This document shows positions 10,076-17,938 of a DNA stretch of 64,000 nt, piece by piece. A model generated the notes under the pieces. That model worked only from the letters and a program-made list of their open reading frames with translations. It was not told where the DNA came from and did not search any database. The stretch is from Onstottus_B arcticum (GTDB lineage: Bacteria; Acidobacteriota; Blastocatellia; UBA7656): NCBI GenBank assembly GCA_038040485.1, contig JBBPIE010000003.1, positions 62,001 to 126,000 on the forward strand, read 5' to 3'. How positions within the stretch are numbered: position 1 is the first letter of the stretch; every line of letters starts with the position of its first letter. The position numbers and the translations under genes were made by a program.

Positions 10076-10919
10076 CCATCCCGCATCTTTGCGGTCTCAG
10101 GGGAAGGTTGGTTGGATCGAGCAGCATCCCATAGAGCTTCAACCAATGCGTGTGCGCAAGCTGATGCAGCGCAAACGAAGTCTGCATCGCTTGCAAACGA
10201 CCCTGAGCGTCTTCGGCTACATTCACTGCTTCCTTTGTCAGCTTCAAAGCAAACAGCGATTTGGTTGTGATCTTCTTAGCCATCTCGATTGCGGCGTCTT
10301 CGAGCTTCTCACGAGGCACGATCTGGTTGACCATCCCGAGTTGCTTTGCCTCGGCCGCCGAAAGCCAATCAGAAGTGAACAGCAGCTCTTTCGCTTTGCG
10401 CGCCCCAAGTTCCCAGGGATGAGCGAAGAACTCGACGCCTCCTATGCCGAAGCTCACAACCGGATCGCAAAACTGCGCGTCCTCGCTTGCAATGATGATG
10501 TCACACGGCCAGATCAGCATGAGCCCGCCGGCTACGACTTTGCCGTGCACTGCTGCGATAGTCGGCTTGGGAATATTGCGCCAGCGCTCGCAGAAGCCGA
10601 GATAGATTTCCTTCTCGCGCGCCATCTGAGCTTCGGCGCCGGCACAAGTAAACCCGCACCACGTGCCCACGGTTCGAAAGTCGGACATCTTCTGATAAGA
10701 GTCCTGTTCGCGCAGATCGTGACCCGAAGAGAAATGCGGCCCATTCGCCGCGAGGATAATCACCTTGATGTTGTCATCTTGCGCAGCGATATCGAAAGCA
10801 TCGTTAAGCTCGTAGAGCATCCTCGTGTCTTGAGCGTTCCGGGTCTCCGGCCGGTTCAACACGATACGAGCAACGTGCTCGGCTGGGGTCTCATAGAGAA
10901 TGGTCTCGAAGTCTTTCAT
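10068..10919 (-). CDS. Enoyl-CoA hydratase/isomerase family protein
   Basis: 283 residues, the usual length of the crotonase family. The family acts on acyl-CoA thioesters, most often hydrating a trans-2-enoyl-CoA. The oxyanion-hole segments are visible: NGPHFSSGHDL (about residues 59-69) and KVVAGGLMLIWPCDIIIASEDAQF (about 126-149). A conserved Asp/Glu-type position lies in GIGGVEFF. The ATG at 10919 overlaps the stop of the upstream small gene as ATGA, so the two are probably co-transcribed and translationally coupled. The last codons (…CGMGN, stop) are supplied by the heptamer repeat that fills the downstream spacer, which suggests the original C-terminus was trimmed or replaced. The exact substrate cannot be told. 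Confidence 0.88.
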   Translation of the reverse strand: MKDFETILYETPAEHVARIVLNRPETRNAQDTRMLYELNDAFDIAAQDDNIKVIILAANGPHFSSGHDLREQDSYQKMSDFRTVGTWCGFTCAGAEAQMAREKEIYLGFCERWRNIPKPTIAAVHGKVVAGGLMLIWPCDIIIASEDAQFCDPVVSFGIGGVEFFAHPWELGARKAKELLFTSDWLSAAEAKQLGMVNQIVPREKLEDAAIEMAKKITTKSLFALKLTKEAVNVAEDAQGRLQAMQTSFALHQLAHTHWLKLYGMLLDPTNLPLRPQRCGMGN

Positions 10920-11176
10920 TGCTCTCTGGCCTTTCTCTCCTGAAAAGCCTCATCGCGCGCTTCTTCAAAGAGGGTGCTTGTGTCACCTTCGGACAGGCCG
11001 CTTGCTTGAAACGTCCGGCGAATGGGCGCCAGGATTTCATCAAAAGGCTTACCCGCTAGAAGGTCAGTGGCTATAAGCCGCTCGACATACTTGTTCACGT
11101 CACTACAACCACGTTCACGAGCTCGTTCCTCCAACGCCGATTTCGCATCGTCTGTTACGGTAATCGTTAGCTCCAT
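10916..11176 (-). CDS. Small ribbon-helix-helix-like protein, antitoxin-like
   Basis: 86 residues. The N-terminus MELTITVTDDAKSALEERAR… has the strand-then-helix pattern of ribbon-helix-helix DNA-binding proteins, followed by an acidic helical tail (GLSEGDTSTLFEEARDEAFQERKAREQ) like that of type II antitoxins. GAGG stands upstream of ATG 11176. No toxin gene is adjacent: the partner on the other side is an enoyl-CoA hydratase overlapping by four bases. It may be an orphan antitoxin or a regulator of the hydratase gene. The fold call is moderate, the function is open. Confidence 0.6.
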   Translation of the reverse strand: MELTITVTDDAKSALEERARERGCSDVNKYVERLIATDLLAGKPFDEILAPIRRTFQASGLSEGDTSTLFEEARDEAFQERKAREQ

Positions 11177-11405
11177 ACTGATACCTCAATCTCGGTTCTC
11201 AGCAGTTTAACATAAGTCTGCATCTTTAAATGTCGCAGGGCGCGGGACCTGGGCGAGATGAGGCGGAGTAGTGTCACTGGCCTCCGCTTCAGGGTTGTAT
11301 CTGAAAGCAGCCGAGCAGGTCCGTGTGCGGGATTTGGGAGGCACGTCATTGTCTTACACCATAGTGCTGCTCCCGATTGCGCGCCGACGCTGGAGATCCC
11401 GTTCT

Positions 11406-11606
11406 CTACCTTCGAACGCCGTCGCTATCGATCCCTGAATAAGTGCCGGCCGGGCGCAAACCGAGCCAGGCGTCCCAACTCGGAGTCAGGAACAACTCGG
11501 CGTAGATCTTCTCATTCAAGCTCGCAAGGTCCGACCTCACAGACTTGCTCGCCAGCCACTCGTGAACCCGAGCGATTTCCCGCTGCCGCCACGGTTGCTT
11601 GAGCAC
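11406..11606 (-). pseudogene. Short coding-like frame, possible gene remnant
   Basis: A 66-residue frame starting with GTG (11606), or open from a TAA just upstream. Third codon positions are strongly G/C-rich and the composition is protein-like (…WRQREIARVHEWLASKSV…AELFLTPSWDAWLGL…), so it reads as real coding sequence, probably the end of a longer gene that has lost its front. It lies 63 bases after the JAB-E1 gene on the same strand. I do not recognise the family. Confidence 0.35.
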
Positions 11607-11669
11607 GTTGAAGGTTCCGTTGTGGTTTTACCCTGAGGCGGTGCATATCGTGCCTCGAATTGGACCAAA

Positions 11670-13034
11670 TCACTGCCACAACGGGTCTCCCGCGGCGAGT
11701 ACGGAAGAGCATGTCGAGCATTGCGGATCCTTCTTCACAACCACCTCTGAAACAGTGCCGCTGAGGGCGTCATACTGCTTCCGGACGGCGAGCGCTGGCG
11801 CGTAGCCGAGGATCAATTGCAGAACGTCGCTGACAGCCAAGCCTGCGAGCACTCCATTGAAGGTTGCGACGTATGCAGCTGAATTCCGCCCGTTGCGCGC
11901 GGCTATCGCAGTACGGAGATAAGATCTGTCACCGCCGCCTGATTCGCGCTGAACCTTTTCGTCTGTAAGAAAGCCGGTGCACCACAAGCAGGCCCCTCCA
12001 GGCACTGCAGCGCAGACATTCCCGCCGATTGCGGCAATCTCCGAGAGTCCATCATCCGGGTCGAACGGGTAGAGGCCCAATCCTATATCCACGTACGGGA
12101 TGCAGTATCGCCACGCAATCTCTTGAACGTCGGCGCGCGCGTTGAGGTTGTTTACACAGCCTACGATGAGGTCAGCCCGCTTGAGCGCATCGATAGCCGG
12201 CTTTTCCGGTACAAGAGCATCTACCGCTGTAAAGCGGATTTGGCGGTTGATCCACCACACCTTTGACCTGAGGGCGGCCGTCTTTCGGCGGCGCAAGAGG
12301 ATGTCTGCCCAGCCGAATTCGTCCGTCGCCAACAGGTTGTCCCGCGTGACGCGCTGCGCGTCTATGCCGATGATCTCTCCAATGCCGAGGCCCGCTAGCT
12401 GTGTTGCTACTTGGGTGCCACCTCCGCTGAGCCCTACCACTGCCACGACCATGTTGGCGAGCCGCGAGCGTGTTACCGCACCGTCAACGAGTGGTTGGCG
12501 CCGATGCAGCACCAAATCCGAAGGACTCACCTCCGTCTGGGGAAATGTTCTGACGGCGTCGCTGAAAAACCGCAGCCTGAAATCCTTCAAGAGATGGGAG
12601 GCGTCGGGCAGCAAGATCAAGCCGCTCGCCGAGCTTTCGCCTAGGACGATCGAGCCATGCGGCCTTCCCGGAGCTACCATCTGAAAGATGGGCAACAGCT
12701 CACGGGCACTCTGTTCGTCGTCTTGGGACATCCTGACTTGGTCCGTTCCGGCGTGATAGTGGAAGATCAGAATCCCCAGCCGGTGCTCCATGGCCTCGTT
12801 CAAGAGCGAAATGTTGTACGCGCCTGTCCACTTCGCGCCGTGTGTTGTGGAGCGTACGAATGCCGTAGTAGGCGGAACAATGATATCCCGGACCAGCACC
12901 AGTGTTCCGTCCGAGGTCTGCCCGTGCGAGACCAAGCCGAACACCACCGGCTCATCAGGCCCAGGGCGCCTCACTTCATCCCACAGCCGTCCCCAGAGGT
13001 GGAGTGGGATCCGCACTTCTACGCCGACACTCAT
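11670..13034 (-). CDS. JAB/JAMM protease - E1-like (ThiF) fusion protein
   Basis: 454 residues with two domains. Residues ~1-140 are JAB-like: Glu28 in PDEPVVFGLV, His92 and His94 in FHYHAG, then Ser103 and Asp106 in MSQDD, which fits the E-HxH-SxxD metal site with one extra residue in the loop. Residues ~190-440 are an E1/ThiF adenylating domain: nucleotide-binding GLSGGGTQVA, IIGID with following RDNLLATDEFG, and two Cys pairs, CLWC and CSTC, likely binding zinc. The start ATG overlaps the stop of the E2-like gene (ATGA). By family the E1 part would adenylate the C-terminus of the small Ubl and the JAB part would process or remove it. Substrate and role are inferred only from the operon. 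Confidence 0.85.
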   Translation of the reverse strand: MSVGVEVRIPLHLWGRLWDEVRRPGPDEPVVFGLVSHGQTSDGTLVLVRDIIVPPTTAFVRSTTHGAKWTGAYNISLLNEAMEHRLGILIFHYHAGTDQVRMSQDDEQSARELLPIFQMVAPGRPHGSIVLGESSASGLILLPDASHLLKDFRLRFFSDAVRTFPQTEVSPSDLVLHRRQPLVDGAVTRSRLANMVVAVVGLSGGGTQVATQLAGLGIGEIIGIDAQRVTRDNLLATDEFGWADILLRRRKTAALRSKVWWINRQIRFTAVDALVPEKPAIDALKRADLIVGCVNNLNARADVQEIAWRYCIPYVDIGLGLYPFDPDDGLSEIAAIGGNVCAAVPGGACLWCTGFLTDEKVQRESGGGDRSYLRTAIAARNGRNSAAYVATFNGVLAGLAVSDVLQLILGYAPALAVRKQYDALSGTVSEVVVKKDPQCSTCSSVLAAGDPLWQ

Positions 13035-13378
13035 GCGAACCTCCGGAGCATCCCCTCGACGAACTGCACAGCCGTGTGTTCTTCATCCCAGCTCAGGTTG
13101 TAGGAGAACGTGCACCAGTTGTCCCCACCGATAAGGGAATTTCCGTGCTGCGGCTGAACACCGCGGACTGCGGGTATGACCTTCACGTAGAAGTCCGGCT
13201 TCGGCTTGGCAGGGTCGAACCCCACCATCGCAGAGGCCGATTCTGGCTGACAGCTCGGCGCAAAGTGCACCTCGGGTAGCCGAACCAGCGTCGAGCCGCC
13301 GTCTTTTGTCGTAACCGCGCCTTGATAACTGTTCTTGAGTTCCGCCGTGAGTCGCTCGATCGTTTTCTCAGTCATCAT
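13031..13378 (-). CDS. E2-like ubiquitin-conjugating-fold protein
   Basis: 115 residues. The pattern GGDNWCTFSYNLSWDEEHTAVQFVEGML (residues 84-111) and the upstream LPEVHFAPSC resemble the prokaryotic E2 family E (Prok-E2_E), whose members sit next to multiubiquitin and JAB-ThiF genes, as here. Cys89 in NWCTF is the best candidate for the thioester cysteine; Cys43 is the only other one. GGGAGG precedes the start; ATG 13375 is nearly as good as 13378. The stop overlaps the start of the JAB-E1 gene by four bases and the Ubl gene ends eight bases upstream, so the three form one operon. The family call rests on pattern and context, not on an alignment. Confidence 0.65.
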   Translation of the reverse strand: MMTEKTIERLTAELKNSYQGAVTTKDGGSTLVRLPEVHFAPSCQPESASAMVGFDPAKPKPDFYVKVIPAVRGVQPQHGNSLIGGDNWCTFSYNLSWDEEHTAVQFVEGMLRRFA

Positions 13379-13386
13379 GCGCCTCC

Positions 13387-13635
13387 CTAGCTGATGGTTC
13401 CGGGCGGCAGCGCGACGAAGTGGTCGCCGTCTTTAATCTCAACCGTCTGGTCGTTTGTGACCAGCTCGAGCTTCTGGCCGTGACGTCGCGCCAAATCGTA
13501 CTCGGCGGGCACGCCAGCCCGCTGCTTGATCTGCTGGCCGCTCACGTGATCCGTATCGAACTCGATCTTCTTCTTGTCGTCCTTATTGAGCTCCACGAAA
13601 ATGTGGACTCTCGTGGAAACGTTTACAGTGTTCAT
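13387..13635 (-). CDS. Ubiquitin-like protein, single multiubiquitin-type domain
   Basis: 82 residues. The strand-rich N-terminus, the central AGVPAEYDLARRHGQKLELV and the end VEIKDGDHFVALPPGTIS follow the Multi_ubiq (PF14452) pattern, but only one domain is present where many relatives have several. There is no C-terminal Gly-Gly: the only late glycine is residue 79, three from the end, so either the last residues are removed by the JAB domain or conjugation uses another end. GAGG stands eight bases before ATG. It is the first gene of the Ubl-E2-JAB/E1 operon. An IS element lies 200 bases upstream, and the transposase frame runs through to end in an ATGA overlap with this start. Confidence 0.75.
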   Translation of the reverse strand: MNTVNVSTRVHIFVELNKDDKKKIEFDTDHVSGQQIKQRAGVPAEYDLARRHGQKLELVTNDQTVEIKDGDHFVALPPGTIS

Positions 13636-15149
13636 AGTCTTTTCCTCTCTCTTGTCATTTCGGCCCGATCATTCCGAACTGCCTCAGCGAGCCGGCGTAG
13701 TTTCGGAGTTGGTATCTGTTGCCTGCTCCTACTAGTCAGTGCCGGATGGACGGCGGTTTTCGCCGTAACCTGTGGGGAAAAATCCGCGATCCCATTCCCC
13801 ACGACCCTAGTGCCACCGAGGTGCCCCGATTTGCCTGTCACTAGCAAATTAAGATGTCCGCTTTTGTAGCACACGATGTGTCCGGTTTGGTTTTTTAGTC
13901 GTGGTAGCAGTGGCTGTGGGAAAGTGGGAATCCCGACTAATAGATATTCCCGTTCCTTTTGGGGTTTCCACTTTTCCATAGCCTTCTTCTCTTCTATGGG
14001 TGCCCCTTCATCCGAGTATCTCCCTACGATCCGGCCTGCATACAGTATCGTGAATGTGTCATCAAAATGCTGATGCACTTTCACTCGGCAACCTGTCAGG
14101 CTATTGCGCCAACTCGTCCGTTCGATCTGTAAGCAAAGATTCGCGACTCGAACAGTGTTGTCCTTGCCGGCTACTCTGTCGTACTGCATTGAGAAGACCA
14201 GATCCAAATCGTGGCCGTTGACCGGCAGAAACGCGTTGCCTGTTTGGGCCGCTGCTACTGAGAACTTTCGGTTAAAAACGGCAATGTAGGTCTGCCGAAG
14301 GAACTGGTTGGCCTCATCCACTGTGGTGATGCCTTTCAGCGCCAGCTCCTGTGGTAAGCGTCCTTGCCAGGTGCCAAAGTTTCGCTCGCTCCGGCCGCGC
14401 GCCTGCGGAGAGTAGGCCGCGATCATCTCGATTTTCAGCTCAGCCAGTGCGCGCCCCAATTGTGTCAGCCGCTGCCGATCGACCACATCCCCCGCCTTTG
14501 GCGTATGGAAGAAGTGGCTCGCTCGATCGGTGTAAAGCGCGCAAAATGCGCCTTTTTGCTCGATCACCTCTCGAAGGGCAGCCATCACTGTCCTGGTCGA
14601 TTCTTCGTCCACCAACTGTGCGTAGTACACCTCGCTTGTCGCATCATCCATGATCACTATCAAGTCATGCCAGCGCTCATCCTGGAACCATTGATGCTTG
14701 CTCGCGTCGATGTGCAGCAGCAGCCCTGGGATCGGTCGGCGCTCCCGTTTCTTCCGATGCACTCCTCGCTTGGCTTCCTTCTCAACCAGCCCCGCTCCTT
14801 GCAGCGCCTTCTTCACCCATGTGTAACTCAGCTTGATCTGGTGTTCCTCTTCCAGCTTCTCGTGAAAATGCTGCACGCTCAACCCGGCGTACTTCTCCCG
14901 GTATAACCTCAGCACCTCTGCTACAGTCTCGAGTGCCACTCGCTTGGGGCTTGGCTTCCCAAGTCGCCGATCAAACAACCCGTCGTACCCGTACTTCTCC
15001 CACCCAGCTCGCCATCTCCTCAATTGCCGAGCGCTCACCCTGATTATCTCCGCCGCTTGTAGCCACGTGATCTGTTTATCGATTGCCCTCAGGATCACTT
15101 CTTGAATCTTCATCGCTTTCTCCACTGCAGCTTCCAGGTAGACCTTCAT
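13632..15149 (-). CDS. DDE transposase of an ISNCY-like element, reading past the element end
   Basis: 505 residues as an open frame, of which ~438 lie inside the element. An N-terminal helix-turn-helix (WLQAAEIIRVSARQLRRW, about residues 29-46) is followed by an rve-type catalytic core: Asp in LLLHIDASKHQW, Asp in ALYTDRASHFF and Glu in QARGRSERNFGTWQ. This arrangement is typical of the ISNCY/IS1202-like group. GGAG lies before an internal ATG at 15113, which is an alternative start. No in-frame stop occurs before the left end of the element, so the protein gains ~67 residues encoded by host DNA and stops at TGA 13632-13634, overlapping the ATG of the Ubl gene. The catalytic residues look intact, so the element may be active. 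Confidence 0.85.
   Translation of the reverse strand: MKVYLEAAVEKAMKIQEVILRAIDKQITWLQAAEIIRVSARQLRRWRAGWEKYGYDGLFDRRLGKPSPKRVALETVAEVLRLYREKYAGLSVQHFHEKLEEEHQIKLSYTWVKKALQGAGLVEKEAKRGVHRKKRERRPIPGLLLHIDASKHQWFQDERWHDLIVIMDDATSEVYYAQLVDEESTRTVMAALREVIEQKGAFCALYTDRASHFFHTPKAGDVVDRQRLTQLGRALAELKIEMIAAYSPQARGRSERNFGTWQGRLPQELALKGITTVDEANQFLRQTYIAVFNRKFSVAAAQTGNAFLPVNGHDLDLVFSMQYDRVAGKDNTVRVANLCLQIERTSWRNSLTGCRVKVHQHFDDTFTILYAGRIVGRYSDEGAPIEEKKAMEKWKPQKEREYLLVGIPTFPQPLLPRLKNQTGHIVCYKSGHLNLLVTGKSGHLGGTRVVGNGIADFSPQVTAKTAVHPALTSRSRQQIPTPKLRRLAEAVRNDRAEMTRERKRL
13820..13835. repeat. Target-site duplication, left copy
   Basis: GGTGCCCCGATTTGCC, identical to the copy at 15239-15254. The next base on each side also matches, so the duplication is 16 to 18 bases long. 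Confidence 0.88.
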
Positions 15150-15238
15150 CCAGTCACTTTATCCGAGCCCCTACCCCTCGCTGCTGAAAGCGGACATATC
15201 GTGTGCTACTACGGCGGACATATCATGTGTTAGCGACA
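13836..15238 (-). mobile_element. Insertion sequence, ISNCY/IS1202-like, ~1.4 kb
   Basis: The ends are imperfect inverted repeats of about 50 bases; both begin TGTC and both carry two ATGTCCG-type motifs separated by a GTAGCACACGAT block. The element is flanked on both sides by GGTGCCCCGATTTGCC (13820-13835 and 15239-15254), a direct repeat of 16-18 bases. Long target duplications are known for IS1202-type elements. The insertion is in the spacer between the minus-strand Ubl operon and the plus-strand sigma-like operon, so it separates the Ubl operon from whatever promoter it had. Confidence 0.88.
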
Positions 15239-15254
15239 GGTGCCCCGATTTGCC
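15239..15254. repeat. Target-site duplication, right copy
   Basis: Exact copy of 13820-13835, directly after the right inverted repeat of the insertion sequence. The remaining bases to 15434 hold the upstream region of the sigma-like gene and a small hairpin (CAGCTCTGAGGAGCTG near 15345). Confidence 0.88.
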
Positions 15255-15434
15255 TTGCCCTTGAATCCGGCTTATGTTAATTGAGCTACAACGGACTGGA
15301 GTGCTGACGAAGGCACTACACGCCCAAAAGGTGATGAGATGTCAGCTCTGAGGAGCTGTCGGCGGCGCTCTTTCCGAGGGCCGCGGCGAAAACTGGGTCG
15401 CTCTCGGCATAACAGTCTGGAGTACCGGTGAGCG

Positions 15435-16115
15435 ATGAATACTAAGGCCTACGAAGCGGCTTTCCAGATCTCTGATGACGAGTGGCGCAGCATAGCGCTA
15501 GACCTAGAGCGGTATGCGTTAAGCGTGAGCCGTAACCTTTTTTGGCGCACGCGGAATCCCGTCGAGCTCCCTGGGGGCGAAACGGTAGATTCGATTGTCT
15601 CGAAGGCCATCGAGAAGCTCTTCTCCGGCGACCGTGATTGGGAGCCCGAAAAAGAGCCTGACATCAGGAACTACTTGAGAGACGTCATTGACAGTCTCCT
15701 CAACCACCTCGCCGAGAGTAGAGAGAACACGCTGATAACAGCGGCGCCGGAGCCGGACTCAGCACACGCGCCAGCCTGGGAGAGTGGATCGTCAAAACGC
15801 GATCCTGCTGCTGACTGGCTTGTTCCGTCACGACCGTCGCCCGAGGCCGCCCTCCTCAAGCAGGAAGAGGCGGCGCTAGAGGATCGGGCGCTCGAATTGC
15901 TTATCGATGAATGTGCCGACGACAAGATTCTGATCGAAGTGCTTGAGGCAATGATGGATGGCTCGGATACAGGCGCCGAAATCTCAAAAGCGAAGGGCAT
16001 ACCTATTAAGGACGTATACAATGCCGCCAAACGGCTGGACCGTAAGCTGGGAAAAGTGCGAGAGCGCATTGCCAGTGAACAGAATCCGCCGGTCTCTGGA
16101 GGAAAAGGCCTATGA
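15435..16115 (+). CDS. Sigma-70-like (ECF-type) RNA polymerase sigma factor homologue
   Basis: 226 residues. The N-terminal half (ALSVSRNLFWRTRNP…GETVDSIVSKAIEKLFSG…IRNYLRDVIDSLLNHL) follows a sigma region 2 pattern, with a positively charged helix and a following conserved hydrophobic helix. The C-terminal half (EVLEAMMDGSDTGAEISKAKGIPIKDVYNAAKRLDRKLGKV, about residues 172-212) looks like the region 4 helix-turn-helix. It would direct RNA polymerase to a small set of promoters. It is the first gene of a three-gene operon whose second gene overlaps its stop as ATGA. It is transcribed away from the Ubl operon, so it could control that operon; this is inference. Confidence 0.7.
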   Translation: MNTKAYEAAFQISDDEWRSIALDLERYALSVSRNLFWRTRNPVELPGGETVDSIVSKAIEKLFSGDRDWEPEKEPDIRNYLRDVIDSLLNHLAESRENTLITAAPEPDSAHAPAWESGSSKRDPAADWLVPSRPSPEAALLKQEEAALEDRALELLIDECADDKILIEVLEAMMDGSDTGAEISKAKGIPIKDVYNAAKRLDRKLGKVRERIASEQNPPVSGGKGL

Positions 16116-16549
16116 ACGAAAGCAAACCCGACACTCGTGAGCTGTTCCGCCGGATTACGAAGCTGAGTAGCGAAGCCGAATGGACACTAGCTGAGGCCCG
16201 CGAAGCGCTTTCGGAGGCAGGAGTTCGTCCGGAGGATGTCGCTGACCGGATACTGCAACTCGTCACTCAGCTCAAGAAGGAGTCGCCGTTCCATTGGACA
16301 AACAGGGCGCAGGCGATGCGTCAGGAACTACTGGAGAAGGTACGGGCAAGAGTCAGCACAGAGTCGGCTGGATTAACGCGGCCACAGCTCTTGGAGAAAT
16401 TGAATGAGGCCATAAACCGATTACCAATCCCGGTCGCAACGCAGTATGGAGTGGCTTTTCGGAAGTTCGAGGACGCTACTGAAGAGGACCTTCGCTCATT
16501 GCTTGAAGAGGTTGCGCTAATCGAGGACTTAGAGCAGGGTCAGAGCTGA
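16112..16549 (+). CDS. Helical protein of unknown function, 145 aa
   Basis: I do not recognise the family. The protein is acidic and almost entirely helical, with no membrane segment and no cysteine. GGAGG lies nine bases before ATG 16112, which overlaps the sigma-like gene's stop by four bases, so the two are translationally coupled. The ImmA/IrrE gene starts 11 bases after its end. The placement between a sigma factor and a metallopeptidase suggests a regulator, such as an anti-sigma factor that the peptidase might cleave; that is conjecture. Confidence 0.6.
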   Translation: MNESKPDTRELFRRITKLSSEAEWTLAEAREALSEAGVRPEDVADRILQLVTQLKKESPFHWTNRAQAMRQELLEKVRARVSTESAGLTRPQLLEKLNEAINRLPIPVATQYGVAFRKFEDATEEDLRSLLEEVALIEDLEQGQS

Positions 16550-16560
16550 ATAGCCTGAAT

Positions 16561-17436
16561 ATGAGTCTGGATGTAATTCGAGAAAGGGCCGCTGAGCGGC
16601 GTGCCGATCAACTGATCTCGCAATTAGAAATTAGCGATGTCGGAGAGATCGACATTGAAGCCATCGCAATGACGCAAGATGCGCTTGTGATCGATGGTGG
16701 GCTTGCCGGTGCTGAAGCGCGGCTTTCACGCTCGCCTAAGCTCAGCTTCATCAGGATTAACAACGCTATTCGGGAGCCAGGGCGCCGTCGCTTCGCCATC
16801 GCGCACGAACTGGGCCACCTGCTGCTGCAGCAGAGCTCTCAATTTGCTCTCTGCACAGACAAGGATTTAGTCCCGTTCTACACAAACAGTCCAGATGAGC
16901 TCGAGGCCAGCGTCTTTGGTGCTGCGTTACTAATGCCTGGCAGAATGTTCGAACCGCTCTGCCGAACCGCAAGACCCTCTCTGAAATATGTTTCCGAGCT
17001 GGCAACACAATTCCAGGTAACGCTAACGGCGGCTTCCTCACGCTACATTCACTTCTGTCCGCATCGTTGCTGTCTGGTTGTCAGTACTGATGGCAAGACT
17101 CGCTATCACCGTAAGACTAAGGATTTCGGTTATTTCATCGCTCCCCGCGAGAAGTTAAACCCAGCGACATACGCCGCAGACTTTTTCAAAGGCGAGCGGT
17201 TGCCCGAGGGAATGCAAGAAGTGCTGGCAACTTCCTGGCTCGAAGGAGCGCGTATCGATTCGAGCAAGACAATCTTGGAAGAGTCGATTGCGATGCCGTC
17301 CTACGAGTCAGTGTTAACGCTGCTTTGGATTGATAAAGACATTGATCAGTACATTACGGGGGAGGATGAGTACGACGCCGAGGAACGTGAATCCGACAGC
17401 CGTTGGTCTTGGAACCGATATCGTGATCGAGAGTAA
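16561..17436 (+). CDS. ImmA/IrrE family metallopeptidase
   Basis: 291 residues. The zinc motif HELGH lies at about residues 82-86, in RRRFAIAHELGHLLLQQ, and is followed ~30 residues later by ELEASVFGAALLMP, the third part of the ImmA/IrrE signature with its Glu ligand. These peptidases cleave a repressor or regulator, as ImmA does to ImmR in mobile elements and IrrE to DdrO. The C-terminal ~150 residues include a Cys/His cluster (YIHFCPHRCCLVVSTDG), unusual for the short forms. It is the last gene of the sigma-like operon. The target may be the 145-residue protein or another repressor nearby; the sequence does not say. Confidence 0.82.
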   Translation: MSLDVIRERAAERRADQLISQLEISDVGEIDIEAIAMTQDALVIDGGLAGAEARLSRSPKLSFIRINNAIREPGRRRFAIAHELGHLLLQQSSQFALCTDKDLVPFYTNSPDELEASVFGAALLMPGRMFEPLCRTARPSLKYVSELATQFQVTLTAASSRYIHFCPHRCCLVVSTDGKTRYHRKTKDFGYFIAPREKLNPATYAADFFKGERLPEGMQEVLATSWLEGARIDSSKTILEESIAMPSYESVLTLLWIDKDIDQYITGEDEYDAEERESDSRWSWNRYRDRE

Positions 17437-17638
17437 TTGACGGACTTGCTGTTGACTGGGGCTCCGCATTGTTGATGGTAGTCGAACCACAAAGCAGGGC
17501 GGCTTCGGACCGTTTCCTACGAAGAGGTTATGTCCAAGTACCGAGATCAATGAGAATACGATTCCTCGAGGCGGCGCAGCGAGAAGTTTCACCTTGAACG
17601 GAGCGCTGTAGTATCATCAAGTCGGTTCGGAGGTGTTT

Positions 17639-17938
17639 ATGAAGATCAATCCCACTCAACCAATACCTACCTTGCGGGACTTGCCGACCGCTTTGCGCCG
17701 TGAAGGAGCGATTGGAGTCGAACTTGAAGAGGGTGTTCTCATTCTCCGCGTGTCCAAATCCGTTCAAACCCGAATCGAAACTCTTCTGCGCAAACAGCGA
17801 ACTTCGGACCTGACACTGGCTGAAGAGAACGAGCTACAACAGTACGCGGACGTGGACGATTATTTGAGCTTCCTCAATCGGCTCAGCCGCAATCTTGTCC
17901 AATCGCAGCAGACTCAAGAGGGAGTCAGTGCCTCGTAA
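17639..17938 (+). CDS. Conserved small protein upstream of HNH endonuclease
   Basis: 99 residues from ATG 17639, which has GGAGG five bases upstream; a GTG six bases earlier is less well placed. The first half is strand-rich, with a hydrophobic IGVELEEGVLILRV segment; the second is helical (LAEENELQQYADVDDYLSFLNRLSRNLVQ). Small proteins of this type are commonly paired with a downstream HNH endonuclease, and here the HNH reading frame begins at GTG 17928, overlapping the end of this gene. The function is unknown. It may belong to a mobile-element cargo. Confidence 0.6.
   Translation: MKINPTQPIPTLRDLPTALRREGAIGVELEEGVLILRVSKSVQTRIETLLRKQRTSDLTLAEENELQQYADVDDYLSFLNRLSRNLVQSQQTQEGVSAS

Noticed and set aside
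13632..13835. A separate gene between the IS and the Ubl gene
   Set aside because: When the IS is removed in silico the frame has no start codon and soon meets a stop upstream; it is best seen as run-through of the transposase frame.
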